Shown: positions 1 to 8,500 of the stretch, one piece after another
How positions within the stretch are numbered: the first letter of the stretch is position 1
Layout of the letters: every line of letters starts with the position of its first letter
NCBI GenBank assembly: GCA_002887195.1
Contig: PJAB01000975.1
Span: 1-18,559, forward strand
DNA length: 18,559 nucleotides
DNA from: Chrysochromulina parva
Taxonomy: Eukaryota; Haptophyta; Prymnesiales; Chrysochromulinaceae
Direction of reading: 5' to 3'
The notes under the pieces: model-generated
What the model was told of the DNA's origin: nothing
The model's database searches: none
The model's input: only the letters and a program-made list of their open reading frames with translations
Translations under genes and position numbers: made by a program

Positions 1-44
1 TCAGGGACCTGCTCGAGTTGTTTCCATATGAACTGCGTTACAAT

Positions 45-118
45 CTAGCTATCCAGAGCTCAATGCTGCTTTGTCCCGCGCCCGACACGCCTGCGCCCAA
101 CTAGCTATCCAGAGCTCA
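45..118 (+). repeat. 18-bp direct repeat pair
   Basis: The 18-mer ctagctatccagagctca occurs exactly at 45-62 and again at 101-118, 56 bases apart. An exact 18-mer recurring within 60 bases is not expected by chance. It may be a residue of a local duplication, a footprint of an element, or a paired binding site; nothing else in the window identifies it. Confidence 0.8.
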
Positions 119-380
119 TTTTGGGGGCCGCACGAAAGCATACCAAGGAGGAATCTCTCTCCCACTCACAAATCGAGAAAGGAGGTGCCGATGTGAGGTT
201 AGTCTGGGTGTGCCCCCGCCGTGTGCCCCCTGTGTGTGTCCCGGCTCCCCCCGGTGCTTTTGAGGTCTATCTACATGTACCTCGACTAACGTGACGTGTC
301 CCAAAATGAATCCACATGTACAAGTATCCAAACTCCTGCGGAATTCGCCAAAAAAACGAAGTTCGTTCACGCGGGCTTAT

Positions 381-471
381 CCGCGACGGCCGCGGTCTGG
401 CTGCGACATCATGGCGACCGTGCCAGCACGGACGAATCAGCGGAGCGCTCCGCTGATGGATAAACCATCAG
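381..471. promoter_or_regulatory. cluster of inverted repeats with a 22-bp perfect palindrome
   Basis: Four inverted repeats lie within about 90 bases. They are ccgcg/cgcgg at 381-385 and 391-395; ccgtgc/gcacgg at 418-423 and 426-431; a perfect 22-bp palindrome at 436-457 (arm atcagcggagc followed directly by its reverse complement); and ctgatgg/ccatcag at 453-459 and 465-471 with a 5-base loop. The last two overlap, so they could be alternative foldings. The cluster ends about 125 bases before the ATG at 597. It could be a dimeric transcription-factor site, a structured 5' UTR, or a small structured RNA. The repeats are seen directly; the regulatory role is inference. Confidence 0.4.
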
Positions 472-596
472 AACACATTGACCGACGCCACATCATTCGC
501 AACAGCATAGGCGTTGAGGAGGCGCACTCAGCCGCGCCGTGCATATGGCACATTTCCGCCCGGCGCAGCGCCTCGGCGGGAGTACGAAGCTAATCC

Positions 597-2231
597 ATGA
601 GCGCCGTCCCATATTCCGTGCAGGCAACGATCACGCCAGCATTGCTGGCTGAGGCGCATGCCGAGCTCGTGGCCTTGAGTAATGCACTGTCGCACCGTGC
701 GGCGGCCTTGCAAAAGCGGCTGGACAAAGTCGAGGCACGTGAAGCTGCAGTTGAAGCTCGCGAAGCCGCAGTTCAAGACACGGAGGCAAATGTCGAGGCT
801 CGTGAAGTTGCTGTGGCGCGCAGCGAGAAAGACTGCGTGATGTTGCGCACGCTGCTCGAGAAAGAAGCGCAACGCCTCATCCAAGCAGGGCGTGAGCGAT
901 TGGATGCCGCCGCCGACGCGCACGTCCAGCGCCTCCAAACAGCTTGCGGAGCTCTCAAGCAGCAGTGTGAGCATCTGCGCATGCCCAGCGCAAAGGCACG
1001 TGAGGTGCCGTCAAAAAACCGGGCAGTGCTGCGCGTGCCTCTCAAGCCGACGGCGGCCCAAGGGGTCGGAGCGCCGTCCGAGGCACCTCAGTCTGTCGAA
1101 GGCGGCGATGTGCCATCTCACCTCTCCTCTCAACGCCAGCACTACCAGCTGAGCAGGGCGCGTGACCTAACGTCCGCCTTGCTCCTCGAGCTCGATGCCG
1201 CAGTCTCTGACAAGGACCCCGCCGACAAGGGTCCCTCGTCGACTGCTCAACCAGGAAGCTCCATACTGCCCGCGGCCGCGGCGGCACTCCAGGCCGCTCG
1301 ACGCCGTGCACTCCCGGGCGCTGCCGACGCACTGCTGAACGACCAAGGGCTCGGCGTCTCTCAATGCTGGCGGCTCCTGTGCATGCTCAAAAACGGGCTG
1401 GACTCGGATGACACGAGTGCCCATGCCTCTGCCGCGCCAGCGCTAGAGCACGCTCTGCCGCAGTGGGAGAGGCGCTTGCGACGCCACCTGGCTCGTGCCG
1501 CTGCCCAGGACGCGGAGCCTCTCTTTGGACGCGCCGTCGCGTCGTCACATCCGGCGGCACCTCTCGCCGCCCTGATGCTTCTGCGCCTAAGCATGCGTGC
1601 GCAACAGGGGTCGCACGGTGGAGCCGGTGCCGCTGGCGGTGGCGTGCGCGATGCGTGCGAAGCTCTGAGCTGCCTGCGACGCCTCGCCTCTGACCCGGCC
1701 TCGCGGGCTGCTCTACTACGGCTTGGGGCTGTGGACGAGCTCGTTCCACTGATCGGCTCGACGCGCTCCTCGCTCGCCCGACCAGCAGCCGCGGCACTGC
1801 TCGGCCTCTGCGCGGCGCCGCCCAACCTAAGTGCGCCTGGCAACACGACTGCACCCATGAACCGACTTGCGACGCCAGCCTTTTTTCGCGCGGCCATCGC
1901 TGCACTGACTTCAGCAGGTGCCGCTGAGGGGGAGGATTCGCTCGCGGCATGCGTGAGCATCCTTCTCCAACGGCTGAGCTCTCGGCCAGCGTATCGTTCG
2001 CTCTTTGAGACGAGCGGCCTGCGGAGGGCCGTGCATGTCCTCCTGCACGAGCTGGCGACCGCTGATAGCAGCACCGACTTCGTGCGCTTCAACCTGCGCT
2101 CGATGCTGCACAACACCGAGCCCGACAGCACGCACGGGACTCCGGATACACCGGGCAGCCACACGTCTTCGGCTGGGTTCGCTGTGCAGTATGCGTCTCC
2201 CGGGGTCGTCGTGTCGTCCACTCCGAGCTAA
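597..2231 (+). CDS. coiled-coil plus armadillo-like helical repeat protein
   Basis: Single-exon gene for 544 aa. The start at 597 is supported by an in-frame TAA at 591-593; it ends at TAA 2229-2231. Residues about 15-128 are strongly predicted coiled coil and include five 7-residue units beginning at residue 45 (pattern V-E-A-R-E-A-A). Residues about 130-215 are a low-complexity linker. Residues about 225-530 are Leu/Ala-rich amphipathic helices typical of ARM/HEAT folds, for example the stretch around SRAALLRLGAVDELVPLIGS. The last folded segment reads like ...LQRLSSRPAYRSLFE... then FNLRSMLHN, followed by a polar tail. N-terminal coiled coil plus C-terminal ARM resembles HSF2BP/MEILB2, a meiotic BRCA2-binding protein, but that is a structural hypothesis only. 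The gene converges on the kanadaptin gene. Reality of the gene is likely because the frame is long, has protein-like composition and ends before the GC-rich spacer. Confidence 0.8.
   Translation: MSAVPYSVQATITPALLAEAHAELVALSNALSHRAAALQKRLDKVEAREAAVEAREAAVQDTEANVEAREVAVARSEKDCVMLRTLLEKEAQRLIQAGRERLDAAADAHVQRLQTACGALKQQCEHLRMPSAKAREVPSKNRAVLRVPLKPTAAQGVGAPSEAPQSVEGGDVPSHLSSQRQHYQLSRARDLTSALLLELDAAVSDKDPADKGPSSTAQPGSSILPAAAAALQAARRRALPGAADALLNDQGLGVSQCWRLLCMLKNGLDSDDTSAHASAAPALEHALPQWERRLRRHLARAAAQDAEPLFGRAVASSHPAAPLAALMLLRLSMRAQQGSHGGAGAAGGGVRDACEALSCLRRLASDPASRAALLRLGAVDELVPLIGSTRSSLARPAAAALLGLCAAPPNLSAPGNTTAPMNRLATPAFFRAAIAALTSAGAAEGEDSLAACVSILLQRLSSRPAYRSLFETSGLRRAVHVLLHELATADSSTDFVRFNLRSMLHNTEPDSTHGTPDTPGSHTSSAGFAVQYASPGVVVSSTPS
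729..833 (+). repeat. 21-bp (7-codon) imperfect tandem repeat inside the coiled coil
   Basis: Five consecutive 21-base units encode heptads (VEAREAA, VEAREAA, VQDTEAN, VEAREVA, VARSEKD). Units differ mostly at third positions, so the repeat is old enough to have accumulated synonymous changes while keeping the heptad. It directly shows a coiled-coil register. Confidence 0.85.
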
Positions 2232-2400
2232 GCGACAAGTGGACGAAGTCAACGCCACTCGCCATCCTCATGCCATCCATGCGTGGCGTGGGGTAGCTCG
2301 TCGGGTAGGTCCTTGAGCACCGGACTCCGGAGCAGCGAGCAGGCGCCGCCCCAGCCGTGAGGGGTTTGGTTCGAGGGATGCGGGTCAGAGATGAGTTGGA

Positions 2401-2421
2401 GGGGGGAGGGGGGTGGGCGGG
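2401..2421 (+). promoter_or_regulatory. G-quadruplex motif on the plus strand
   Basis: The plus strand reads G6-A-G6-T-G3-C-G3, that is four G-runs of at least three separated by single-base loops. Motifs with three one-base loops form very stable parallel quadruplexes. It lies 170 bases past the stop codon of the plus-strand gene and between two convergent genes, where it could pause polymerase or mark a transcript end. The motif is certain; its function is inferred. Confidence 0.7.
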
Positions 2422-2639
2422 AGTCGCGCCCGCCTGAGAAGCGTTTGGCTCGCTTTGAGCAGGCCTGCTCCCGTCGCGTGGCTGGGCCGTCTGGCGGGGG
2501 CTCGATCTGGCGTCTGGGGGCTTCCTGATGGCCGAGCCAGACGTAAGCCGCCGCGGGATCAACCGTGCCGCGCCTGAATACGCGGTGAACAGCGCGTTCG
2601 GATACGCACCATTTCGCACGTTCCGGGATCGGCATCGTT

Positions 2640-2655
2640 CGGACGGGGACGTCCG
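2640..2655. repeat. 6-bp hairpin with a GGGA (GNRA-type) loop
   Basis: Arms cggacg (2640-2645) and cgtccg (2650-2655) are exact reverse complements around the tetraloop ggga. If transcribed on the plus strand it would form a compact GNRA-capped stem. It lies in the convergent 3' spacer. Confidence 0.45.
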
Positions 2656-2667
2656 CTCTCGCTGCTC

Positions 2668-2696
2668 TCCCGCGCGCGGCGTACGTGTGCGCGGGA
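2668..2696. repeat. 8-bp inverted repeat with 13-base loop
   Basis: Arms tcccgcgc (2668-2675) and gcgcggga (2689-2696) are exact reverse complements. It is the second GC-rich hairpin in the spacer between the convergent genes, and may contribute to 3' end structure. Confidence 0.45.
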
Positions 2697-2813
2697 ATCC
2701 GGCTTCCGGGAATCGCCCTGGCGAATTGGGCGGGAAACACTTAGTTTACTTCGCCCCGTAGACTGTTCATCTATAGCGGCGCTCCCTCATTTTCCCCGGT
2801 TACATTTCGGCTC

Positions 2814-2837
2814 ACCGGCCGGCTCCGCCGGGCCGGT
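2814..2837. terminator. GC-rich hairpin downstream of kanadaptin
   Basis: Arms accggcc (2814-2820) and ggccggt (2831-2837) pair exactly, and ggc/gcc inside extends the stem with one bulged base and a three-base loop. It is about 85 bases past the minus-strand kanadaptin stop. No U-tract follows, and eukaryotic Pol II does not use intrinsic terminators, so a role in 3' end structure is only a guess. Confidence 0.25.
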
Positions 2838-2921
2838 CCCGGGCAGATAGGGCAACACCTCGCAGCGCGTAACCAACCGCAAGCGCAAACTACATGATGT
2901 AGGCTCAGCCGCATGATTGTA

Positions 2922-5276
2922 TCAATAGCCCAGCCTTTTATTTAACGCCGTCTGTCCGCTGCCATCCTGCTCCAATGGCGGTCGCCATTCAAACTCGTCG
3001 CTCGTGCACATTGGTGCGTCCTTCTCCAGGGCTTCTTCGTCGTGCGCGCGCGCGCGCCGTCCCGTTTGCTGATTCGCGCCGCCCGCCGCCCGTCTGGCGG
3101 CAGCAGGCGGTGGCGGTGGCATCGACGGCCCGCGCTTGGGCCCACCAGGCGGAGGAGCGAGAGGCGGGTGCACGGCTGAAAGCGGCTGGCCTGATGTCAG
3201 ATTCAGGCCGGGCGCCAAGGCTGCCTCGCGCTTCGCTTGCGCCTGCGCAGCGAGCATTGCTTGGCGCGCGCTGTCCACCCTCGCTGCATCTGGGCGCGCG
3301 GCTCCGAAGCCAAGGCCACTCCGAGCTTCGCCGGTCGCCTGCGCCTCGTCTGCCGCATAATTGCTGCCTCCAGCTCTGTTGCTACTGCCGGCGTCGGCCG
3401 GGACGTCGATCGCCGCGACCGAGATGGGACCCGAGGTTGTCAGCGAGCTGACCGCGGCGGCGTACTGGGAGCGGAAGTGCTCACTTGCGCTCCTAGGCTT
3501 GGGTGGCCCCGCAACTGACGCCACGCTATCCTGCTCCGCAGACTCTGCCGCCTCCGTCGCGGCACGCGCGCGCTTGGCTGTCGACGTCCGTTCGTCACTT
3601 CCGTCCTCGGCAGGGGAAGGAAGCCCTCGAGGCACGGGGTCGAGAGGAATGGGGGCGGGCCGTTTCGTGCTGGCTGCCATGGATGGCGGGGCAGCGAGGG
3701 AAGTGGCAGCGTGCGCAGCAGCGGCCGCGCTGGCAGGGGGTAGCGAGGACAAAGCAGGCGCCACAAAAGCGATGAGCTTCCGGAGCCGTGCCTCGTCGGC
3801 CGTGAGTGCTTCGAGGCGGCTCGATAGCTCGCGCGCGCGTCGGCTGTGCATCTCGGCCGTATTGGCGAGCATGTACGCTTCGAGTGGGTCGGCGGCAGCC
3901 TGCGTCTCGAGTGCAGCGCGCTCCGCTGAGAGTGCGTCGGAGGCGAGCACCACCTCGACGCGTTCCGCCTGCGTCGCTGAGAGCTTGGCGCGTAGGCTCG
4001 CCTCCGACTCGGCAGAGGCCTCGCCGCCTCCTCTGCCCGAGGCGTGTGGCCCCGCCTTGGGCTGCTGCTGCTGCCGGCTGTGGGCGGTGCCGCGGCCGCG
4101 GTGCGACGCCGTTCGGTCAAAGTAATCATCATCGCCATCGCTGTCGGCGTACTCGTCGTCGCTCCCGCGCACGCGCTCGGCCACCACCTCGGCAGCCTTG
4201 CCGTCGAGCATGCGCCGCATCCCGAGCTGGTCGCGCAGGGTCACACTGAGCTGCTCCTTGATGCTCTCCACCTGCTCGCTCAGCTGAGCGAGCGCTCGCG
4301 CGTTGCGCTCGATCTGAGCGCTTTGACCCTCACTGAGCCCTTCCACCTCCTTAGCGGCGATACGCTCCGTCTCGTGCTTGACGTGTTCCATCTTGGTGAC
4401 GCGCTTGTCGAGCTGCTCCACGAGTCGCTCCTGCTTTGCGGTGAGTGGCAAGCCCTTGGCCTTCGCCTGCGCACTGAGTTGTTCGAAGCTGAACGCACCC
4501 AGACTGTCCTCGTCCGCCTCTGCCGCGGCATCGCCGTCCACCGCATCTTCATCAAAGCCCCAGCCCGCGCCCGCGGCATGCAGGTCCGACTCGGTGACGC
4601 GAGAGCGACCCGTCTGCGCCGCGATGCGCGCCGCTCGCTGCTCGGCGCGCTGCTCTTGCGCGACCGTTCGAGCGGCGGCGGCGGCGGCGGCGGCGGCGGC
4701 ATCCGTGTCCGACTCATGCGCAGGGTTGGCGTCGCCCATCAAGCAGAGCGTTCGCGAGGATTGGCCCAGCCGGATCATCGCACCAACGCGCACGGCCACG
4801 TACGTGCGTGCAGGCACGGCCTGCTTGTTGATGGTGGTGCCATGGGTCGAGCCGAGGTCGAACAAGAACGCCTCGCCTGTGTCCCGGAATTGCAGCACGG
4901 CGTGCTGCCGAGAGACTGAGGGGTGTGCCACGACGAGGTCGGCGGTCGACGGATGGCGGCCTATCACGTAGTAAGGGCGGGCCGATACGTCGAGCGCCTC
5001 TACAACCAAGCCGTCCTTGATGGCTTCCAATGTGAAGGTAGATGAGGGCGGCGCCGACCATGGAGGCGGCGTGTACGACAGCGCGCTCGGCAACGCTGCT
5101 GCTGCAGAATCTATCGCTGTGGTAGGCGCTGGCGACGCCTCGGCTGGTGGTAGCGCACGCGGCACTGCACACGGCAGTGGTGGCGGTCCCATCTTGCCTC
5201 CGAGAACACCAGCACGAGACGGTGGGGGAAGCATGCCCGACGTGCTCATGAATGAAAATTGCTTCCTGGTGGTCAT
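2922..5276 (-). CDS. SLC4A1AP: kanadaptin-like FHA-domain protein
   Basis: Single-exon gene for 784 aa, about the length of animal kanadaptin. The ATG at 5276 follows an in-frame stop at 5298-5300; a second Met ten residues in (MSTSGM) is a possible alternative start. After a Pro/Ala-rich N-terminus, residues about 101-181 form an FHA phosphothreonine-binding domain: IGRHP (105-109), SVSRQH (120-125), LGSTHGT (141-147) and N150, followed by the kanadaptin-typical VGAMIRLGQSSR stretch. Further family signatures are GWGFDED near 238, DDDYFDRT near 382-389, DPLEAYM near 463-469, and the C-terminal W-x-PP...G-x-G-x-T-x-LN-x-R-x-GY (about 764-784). Residues about 265-350 and 425-500 are coiled coil; a 10-Ala run follows the FHA domain. 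Kanadaptin was named for binding the anion exchanger AE1, but later work places it mainly in the nucleus. A nuclear scaffold role here is inference. The gene shares strand with VPS13 upstream. Confidence 0.9.
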   Translation of the reverse strand: MTTRKQFSFMSTSGMLPPPSRAGVLGGKMGPPPLPCAVPRALPPAEASPAPTTAIDSAAAALPSALSYTPPPWSAPPSSTFTLEAIKDGLVVEALDVSARPYYVIGRHPSTADLVVAHPSVSRQHAVLQFRDTGEAFLFDLGSTHGTTINKQAVPARTYVAVRVGAMIRLGQSSRTLCLMGDANPAHESDTDAAAAAAAAAARTVAQEQRAEQRAARIAAQTGRSRVTESDLHAAGAGWGFDEDAVDGDAAAEADEDSLGAFSFEQLSAQAKAKGLPLTAKQERLVEQLDKRVTKMEHVKHETERIAAKEVEGLSEGQSAQIERNARALAQLSEQVESIKEQLSVTLRDQLGMRRMLDGKAAEVVAERVRGSDDEYADSDGDDDYFDRTASHRGRGTAHSRQQQQPKAGPHASGRGGGEASAESEASLRAKLSATQAERVEVVLASDALSAERAALETQAAADPLEAYMLANTAEMHSRRARELSSRLEALTADEARLRKLIAFVAPALSSLPPASAAAAAHAATSLAAPPSMAASTKRPAPIPLDPVPRGLPSPAEDGSDERTSTAKRARAATEAAESAEQDSVASVAGPPKPRSASEHFRSQYAAAVSSLTTSGPISVAAIDVPADAGSSNRAGGSNYAADEAQATGEARSGLGFGAARPDAARVDSARQAMLAAQAQAKREAALAPGLNLTSGQPLSAVHPPLAPPPGGPKRGPSMPPPPPAAARRAAGGANQQTGRRARAHDEEALEKDAPMCTSDEFEWRPPLEQDGSGQTALNKRLGY
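4672..4700 (-). repeat. GGC/GCC triplet microsatellite encoding poly-Ala
   Basis: A nearly uninterrupted (GGC)n tract of about 29 bases on the plus strand reads as GCC codons on the minus strand, giving the 10-Ala run at about residues 193-202 of kanadaptin, just after the FHA domain. Its uniform codon use suggests slippage expansion and likely length polymorphism. Confidence 0.85.
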
Positions 5277-5539
5277 AAGAGGGGTATGAATATGATTTCA
5301 AGCTGGATCGCCTTGCTGGAACCTGAGGATATTACATTGCAGATTTGCTCATTTGGTACGGAGGGGAAGGGGGTCTCTTGATTGCTGTTGTTTTGGGGCC
5401 TGTGAGCCGTGTGCGAAAGCGGTGTCGGTCTCGGACACGAAACACGTAATGTTCATGTTCACGATCGCATTACCCAGAAAAGTAACCAATCACCGCACTG
5501 AAAACTATTTAACTCCGGTACTTACACTACTCAGGACAC
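5277..5539. promoter_or_regulatory. spacer: VPS13 3' end and kanadaptin promoter region
   Basis: 263 bases between two genes on the minus strand. It must hold the end of the VPS13 transcript and the start of the kanadaptin transcript. It is more AT-rich than the flanking coding sequence. A CCAAT pentamer lies on the plus strand at 5486-5490 (ATTGG on the transcribed orientation), about 210 bases before the kanadaptin ATG. CCAAT boxes work in either orientation, but one pentamer is weak evidence. No TATA element is clear. Confidence 0.4.
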
Positions 5540-8500
5540 TCACAGGTCCTTTGTTAGGAGCACACTAGCCCTCACCAGAGGTGTTAGTCGGCACGTGGAG
5601 ACACCTGGCGAGCTCCGTGCGTTGAGGGCGGCAAGCCGTAGCAGCTCATGCAGCCGTGCGGCTTCATCCTCGCTCCGTGTGCTCACTTGCTGGCGTGCGA
5701 TCAGCTGATCGGGTGCCTCGACTTCGGTGAGAGTAAGCATCTGCACGTCGCAGCCGCGCTGCTGTACCAAGAGCAGGCCGGCAAGTGGCACGTCCCAGAC
5801 AGCAGCAGTCCCTTGCGCCACCCCGCCGCCAGAGGCATGGCGCCCCTGTGCGACGAGGCAGCGCAGCCGCGTCCGCGTAAGGAGCAGCACTGTCCCTGCG
5901 GGATGCTGCAGCTCAGCGCACACGAGGCCGTGTACTCCTCCATCCTCAACGGGTGCGCTGGATGCCGGCGCCACATCTCGGCTCGTCACCGTGGCACCAC
6001 ACATAAGGTACAGAGCCGGCGCGCCACACGGACGAGCCGCTCGCGCGCGACCCGTGTCTGTCATCGCGGGCATGAGCAAGCTGCGAACAGCGTCCGTGGT
6101 GGTGCGCATCCAGCTCAGCGTTCCGAGCGTTAGCAGCAGCACGAGGCGCTGGGCCGCTCGCACAAAACCGACAGGGACGAGGAAGACTCCAAGCACTGCC
6201 TGAAGGGCGGGCGGTATTGGTAGCGGGCATTGCTCGTCGATGCGCTGGACCATGGCCTCAATTGCCCGCGACGTCTCGCGCGCCAGCCCACCCACACCGA
6301 GGAGCAACGCCTCCGGCAGGCCTATCTCGACGCCGGAAACGGTCTGCTCCGAAAGCAAGCCATCAAGACTGCTCGATAGGGCGAGCTGCGACTTGTGGAA
6401 GCCCATCAGCAAGCTCGCAGCGCCCGCACGGAGGAGCATGGCAGCACTCTGGACTGCCACAGCAGGAACCATTGGCCACGGAGTGTGCCGGAGCGTCTGC
6501 CAGTGCTTGTGCCACCCTTGGCGCAGGGTGCGGAGCAGGCCGTACGGGTCCCCGAGCAGCGCAGCAGAGGGGAGAACTTTGTAAGCTTGCTGCAAAAGTG
6601 CCCGCCCGTACCGTTGCTGTACCTCGAGCAGCAGAGACTCTGCTGGCAAGAGCGCTCCAAGCAAGGTGACCTCTGGTAGCGATAGTGGCACTTCGTCAAG
6701 ACCAATAAGCGTGATGCCAAGCCATCGCAGCCAGCGCATCACGGAGGCCTCAGCTGGGCCATCAGAGGGGCCATCGCCATCAGCCGCAGCAGTGGCGGTG
6801 TCTGCGTCAGGTCGGGAGGCGCGCTGCAGGCTGAACTTGAGAGGCACCGCGGCCAGACGGAGCTTCTGGACGAAGAGTCGCTGGCTGGTCTGCTGCCGCT
6901 CTCGAAGCAGGCCTCCGAGCTCGGTCTGCAGAGCATTAGCGGCAGCTGAGCGCTGCGGCCACGGCTGAATCGCTCCCCTGGCCGCAGGGACTTGAGAGGG
7001 ATCGTGCATCGGGGTGCTCTCTGCAAACCCAACGCCCAGCATCGCAGCAGCAACCGTGTTGAGTGCCTCCTCGTCGAGCCGCAGCGAGACCTCCTGCAAC
7101 TTGAGCGTCGCACGCTGAACTACTATGATGGAGTCGTGCAACGCCACGGCCACGTCTAACTCCACAGCATCCCCGGGAGCGGCGACGCCTGCACCTAGCA
7201 GCACCTCCTCCCTCGCCGCATCCCGGGGAAGTTGGCAGTCTAGCTGCATGGAAGCAAGAGCCAAGCTCAAGGTGACGAGAGGCGACCCACCCGCTGCCGC
7301 ATCGTGGGCTAGTCCAATGCGCAGGCCGCGCAGAGACAGATGCAGGAGCTCACGAGCGTCGTGGTCGAGCAATGTTGCTCCAAACTCAGAGAGTTGGAGC
7401 TGGAGGCGCCACTTCTTCAGCACTGCGCCGTCGCTCGAGATTGGGGGTGATTGTGATATGTGGGGCGACAAGGTCAGATGCGACACTGCATGGAGCTGGG
7501 CTGAGCGGCTGGAAGGAGACCTGGCGGAGACGGAGAGACGTGGCGGTGGCAGCTGCGCGGAAGCATGGCGCAAGACTACCATGATGGCCGCGCCGTGAGC
7601 CGTTGTGTGCAGCTCGATGGCGGCCCTTCCGAAGAACGGCGCCAGTCGCGGCCGCGTGATGCGGCAAGGTGTCGCGTCGCATCGAAAGCGAACTGCCAAA
7701 GCAGTCACGCTGATGATGAGTATGCGTTGCCGTGTCGGTTCGTCCCACGCGTACGCGAGCTGCTCGCCGGCAGCCAAGTTGGTCACCAGCGGCACTCCGG
7801 CCTGCTTGAAGCGAACCTCGAAACGCGTTTGATTGTGAATGACGATGGGTACACCATCGTGGGCCGATGCTTCCTCGATGATCAAGCCCGATGTAGCCCG
7901 ACTGGTGAGCTTGTGCCAGACCAGCCGCAAGAACTCGACCTCGCCTGTTTCGAGGTTGCGAAGGCGCAACGTTTCCTCGGCCCTACCTTCGGCATGGGTC
8001 GCGGAGAGCGTCGTGCAAACGCCTCCAGACCACTCTGCGCCGGGGTCCAACCGGCGCAGCAAGATCTCTCTTGGCTTCTTGGGGTCCAGCCAGTGCACAG
8101 GGACCCACGCGTCCTCCTCGCATCCGAGCTGCATCGCATGCGCGGAGCAGCCGCGTTGACAATACAGAAGTGGACGTCCCGTGCGATTGAGGACCATCGT
8201 CCGCGGCGAGATAGTGAGCATGAATGACGTGCCAAGAGACACTGGCAGAGGCTGCAGCTTCACGCCGAGATGCAGCAAGCGCGATGAGGCGACAGCTGAT
8301 GGCGCCATCGATGAAGGTGCGGAAGGTCGCTCCTCACCCACGTCCAACAGCAGTTCCTCTTCCCCAAGCCGAAGTAAGTCCGGGAGAGAGACGAAGCATC
8401 CCGCCCGCGGACGACGATGCGTGCACTCCTCACGCAGTAACACCTCAGGTAGCGCCGAGCCACGCATGGGCAGAAGGACGCCGCCAGCTGGGATGGACGA

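Larger units (their letters stand above)
1..596. other. 5' spacer upstream of the coiled-coil/ARM gene
   Basis: No convincing gene is visible here. Short reading frames on both strands lack recognisable composition or motifs. The spacer holds an 18-bp direct repeat (45-62 and 101-118), an 8-bp repeat acatgtac (273-280 and 314-321), a TGACGT hexamer at 292-297 that resembles a CRE core, and the inverted-repeat cluster at 381-471. An in-frame TAA at 591-593 sits just before the ATG at 597, so the downstream reading frame does not extend into this region. It probably contains the promoter and 5' UTR of the 597-2231 gene, but no TATA box is evident. Confidence 0.6.
2232..2921. other. shared 3' spacer between convergent genes
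   Basis: About 690 bases between the stop codons of the 597-2231 gene (plus) and kanadaptin (minus). No supported gene is visible; a 77-codon plus-strand frame at 2528-2761 has Arg/Gly-rich composition without motifs. The region contains a G-quadruplex motif (2401-2421) and several GC-rich hairpins, and presumably the two 3' UTRs and polyadenylation sites. I could not identify a clear poly(A) signal for either gene. Confidence 0.6.

Noticed and set aside
291..593. 100-codon plus-strand frame upstream of the first gene
   Set aside because: Covers the inverted-repeat cluster, lacks protein-like features and ends immediately before the main gene start.
1361..2221. 286-codon open frame on the minus strand opposite the coiled-coil/ARM gene
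   Set aside because: Arg/Ala/Ser-rich shadow composition typical of the antisense of GC-rich coding sequence; no motifs, and the plus-strand frame is protein-like.
2366..2378. ggttcgaggga resembling a tRNA B box
   Set aside because: No A box, cloverleaf or acceptor stem could be found around it.
2528..2761. 77-codon plus-strand frame in the convergent spacer
   Set aside because: No motif, biased composition and surrounded by hairpins; nothing supports translation.
4044..4919. 291-codon plus-strand frame opposite kanadaptin
   Set aside because: Antisense shadow; the minus strand carries clear FHA and kanadaptin motifs over the same bases.
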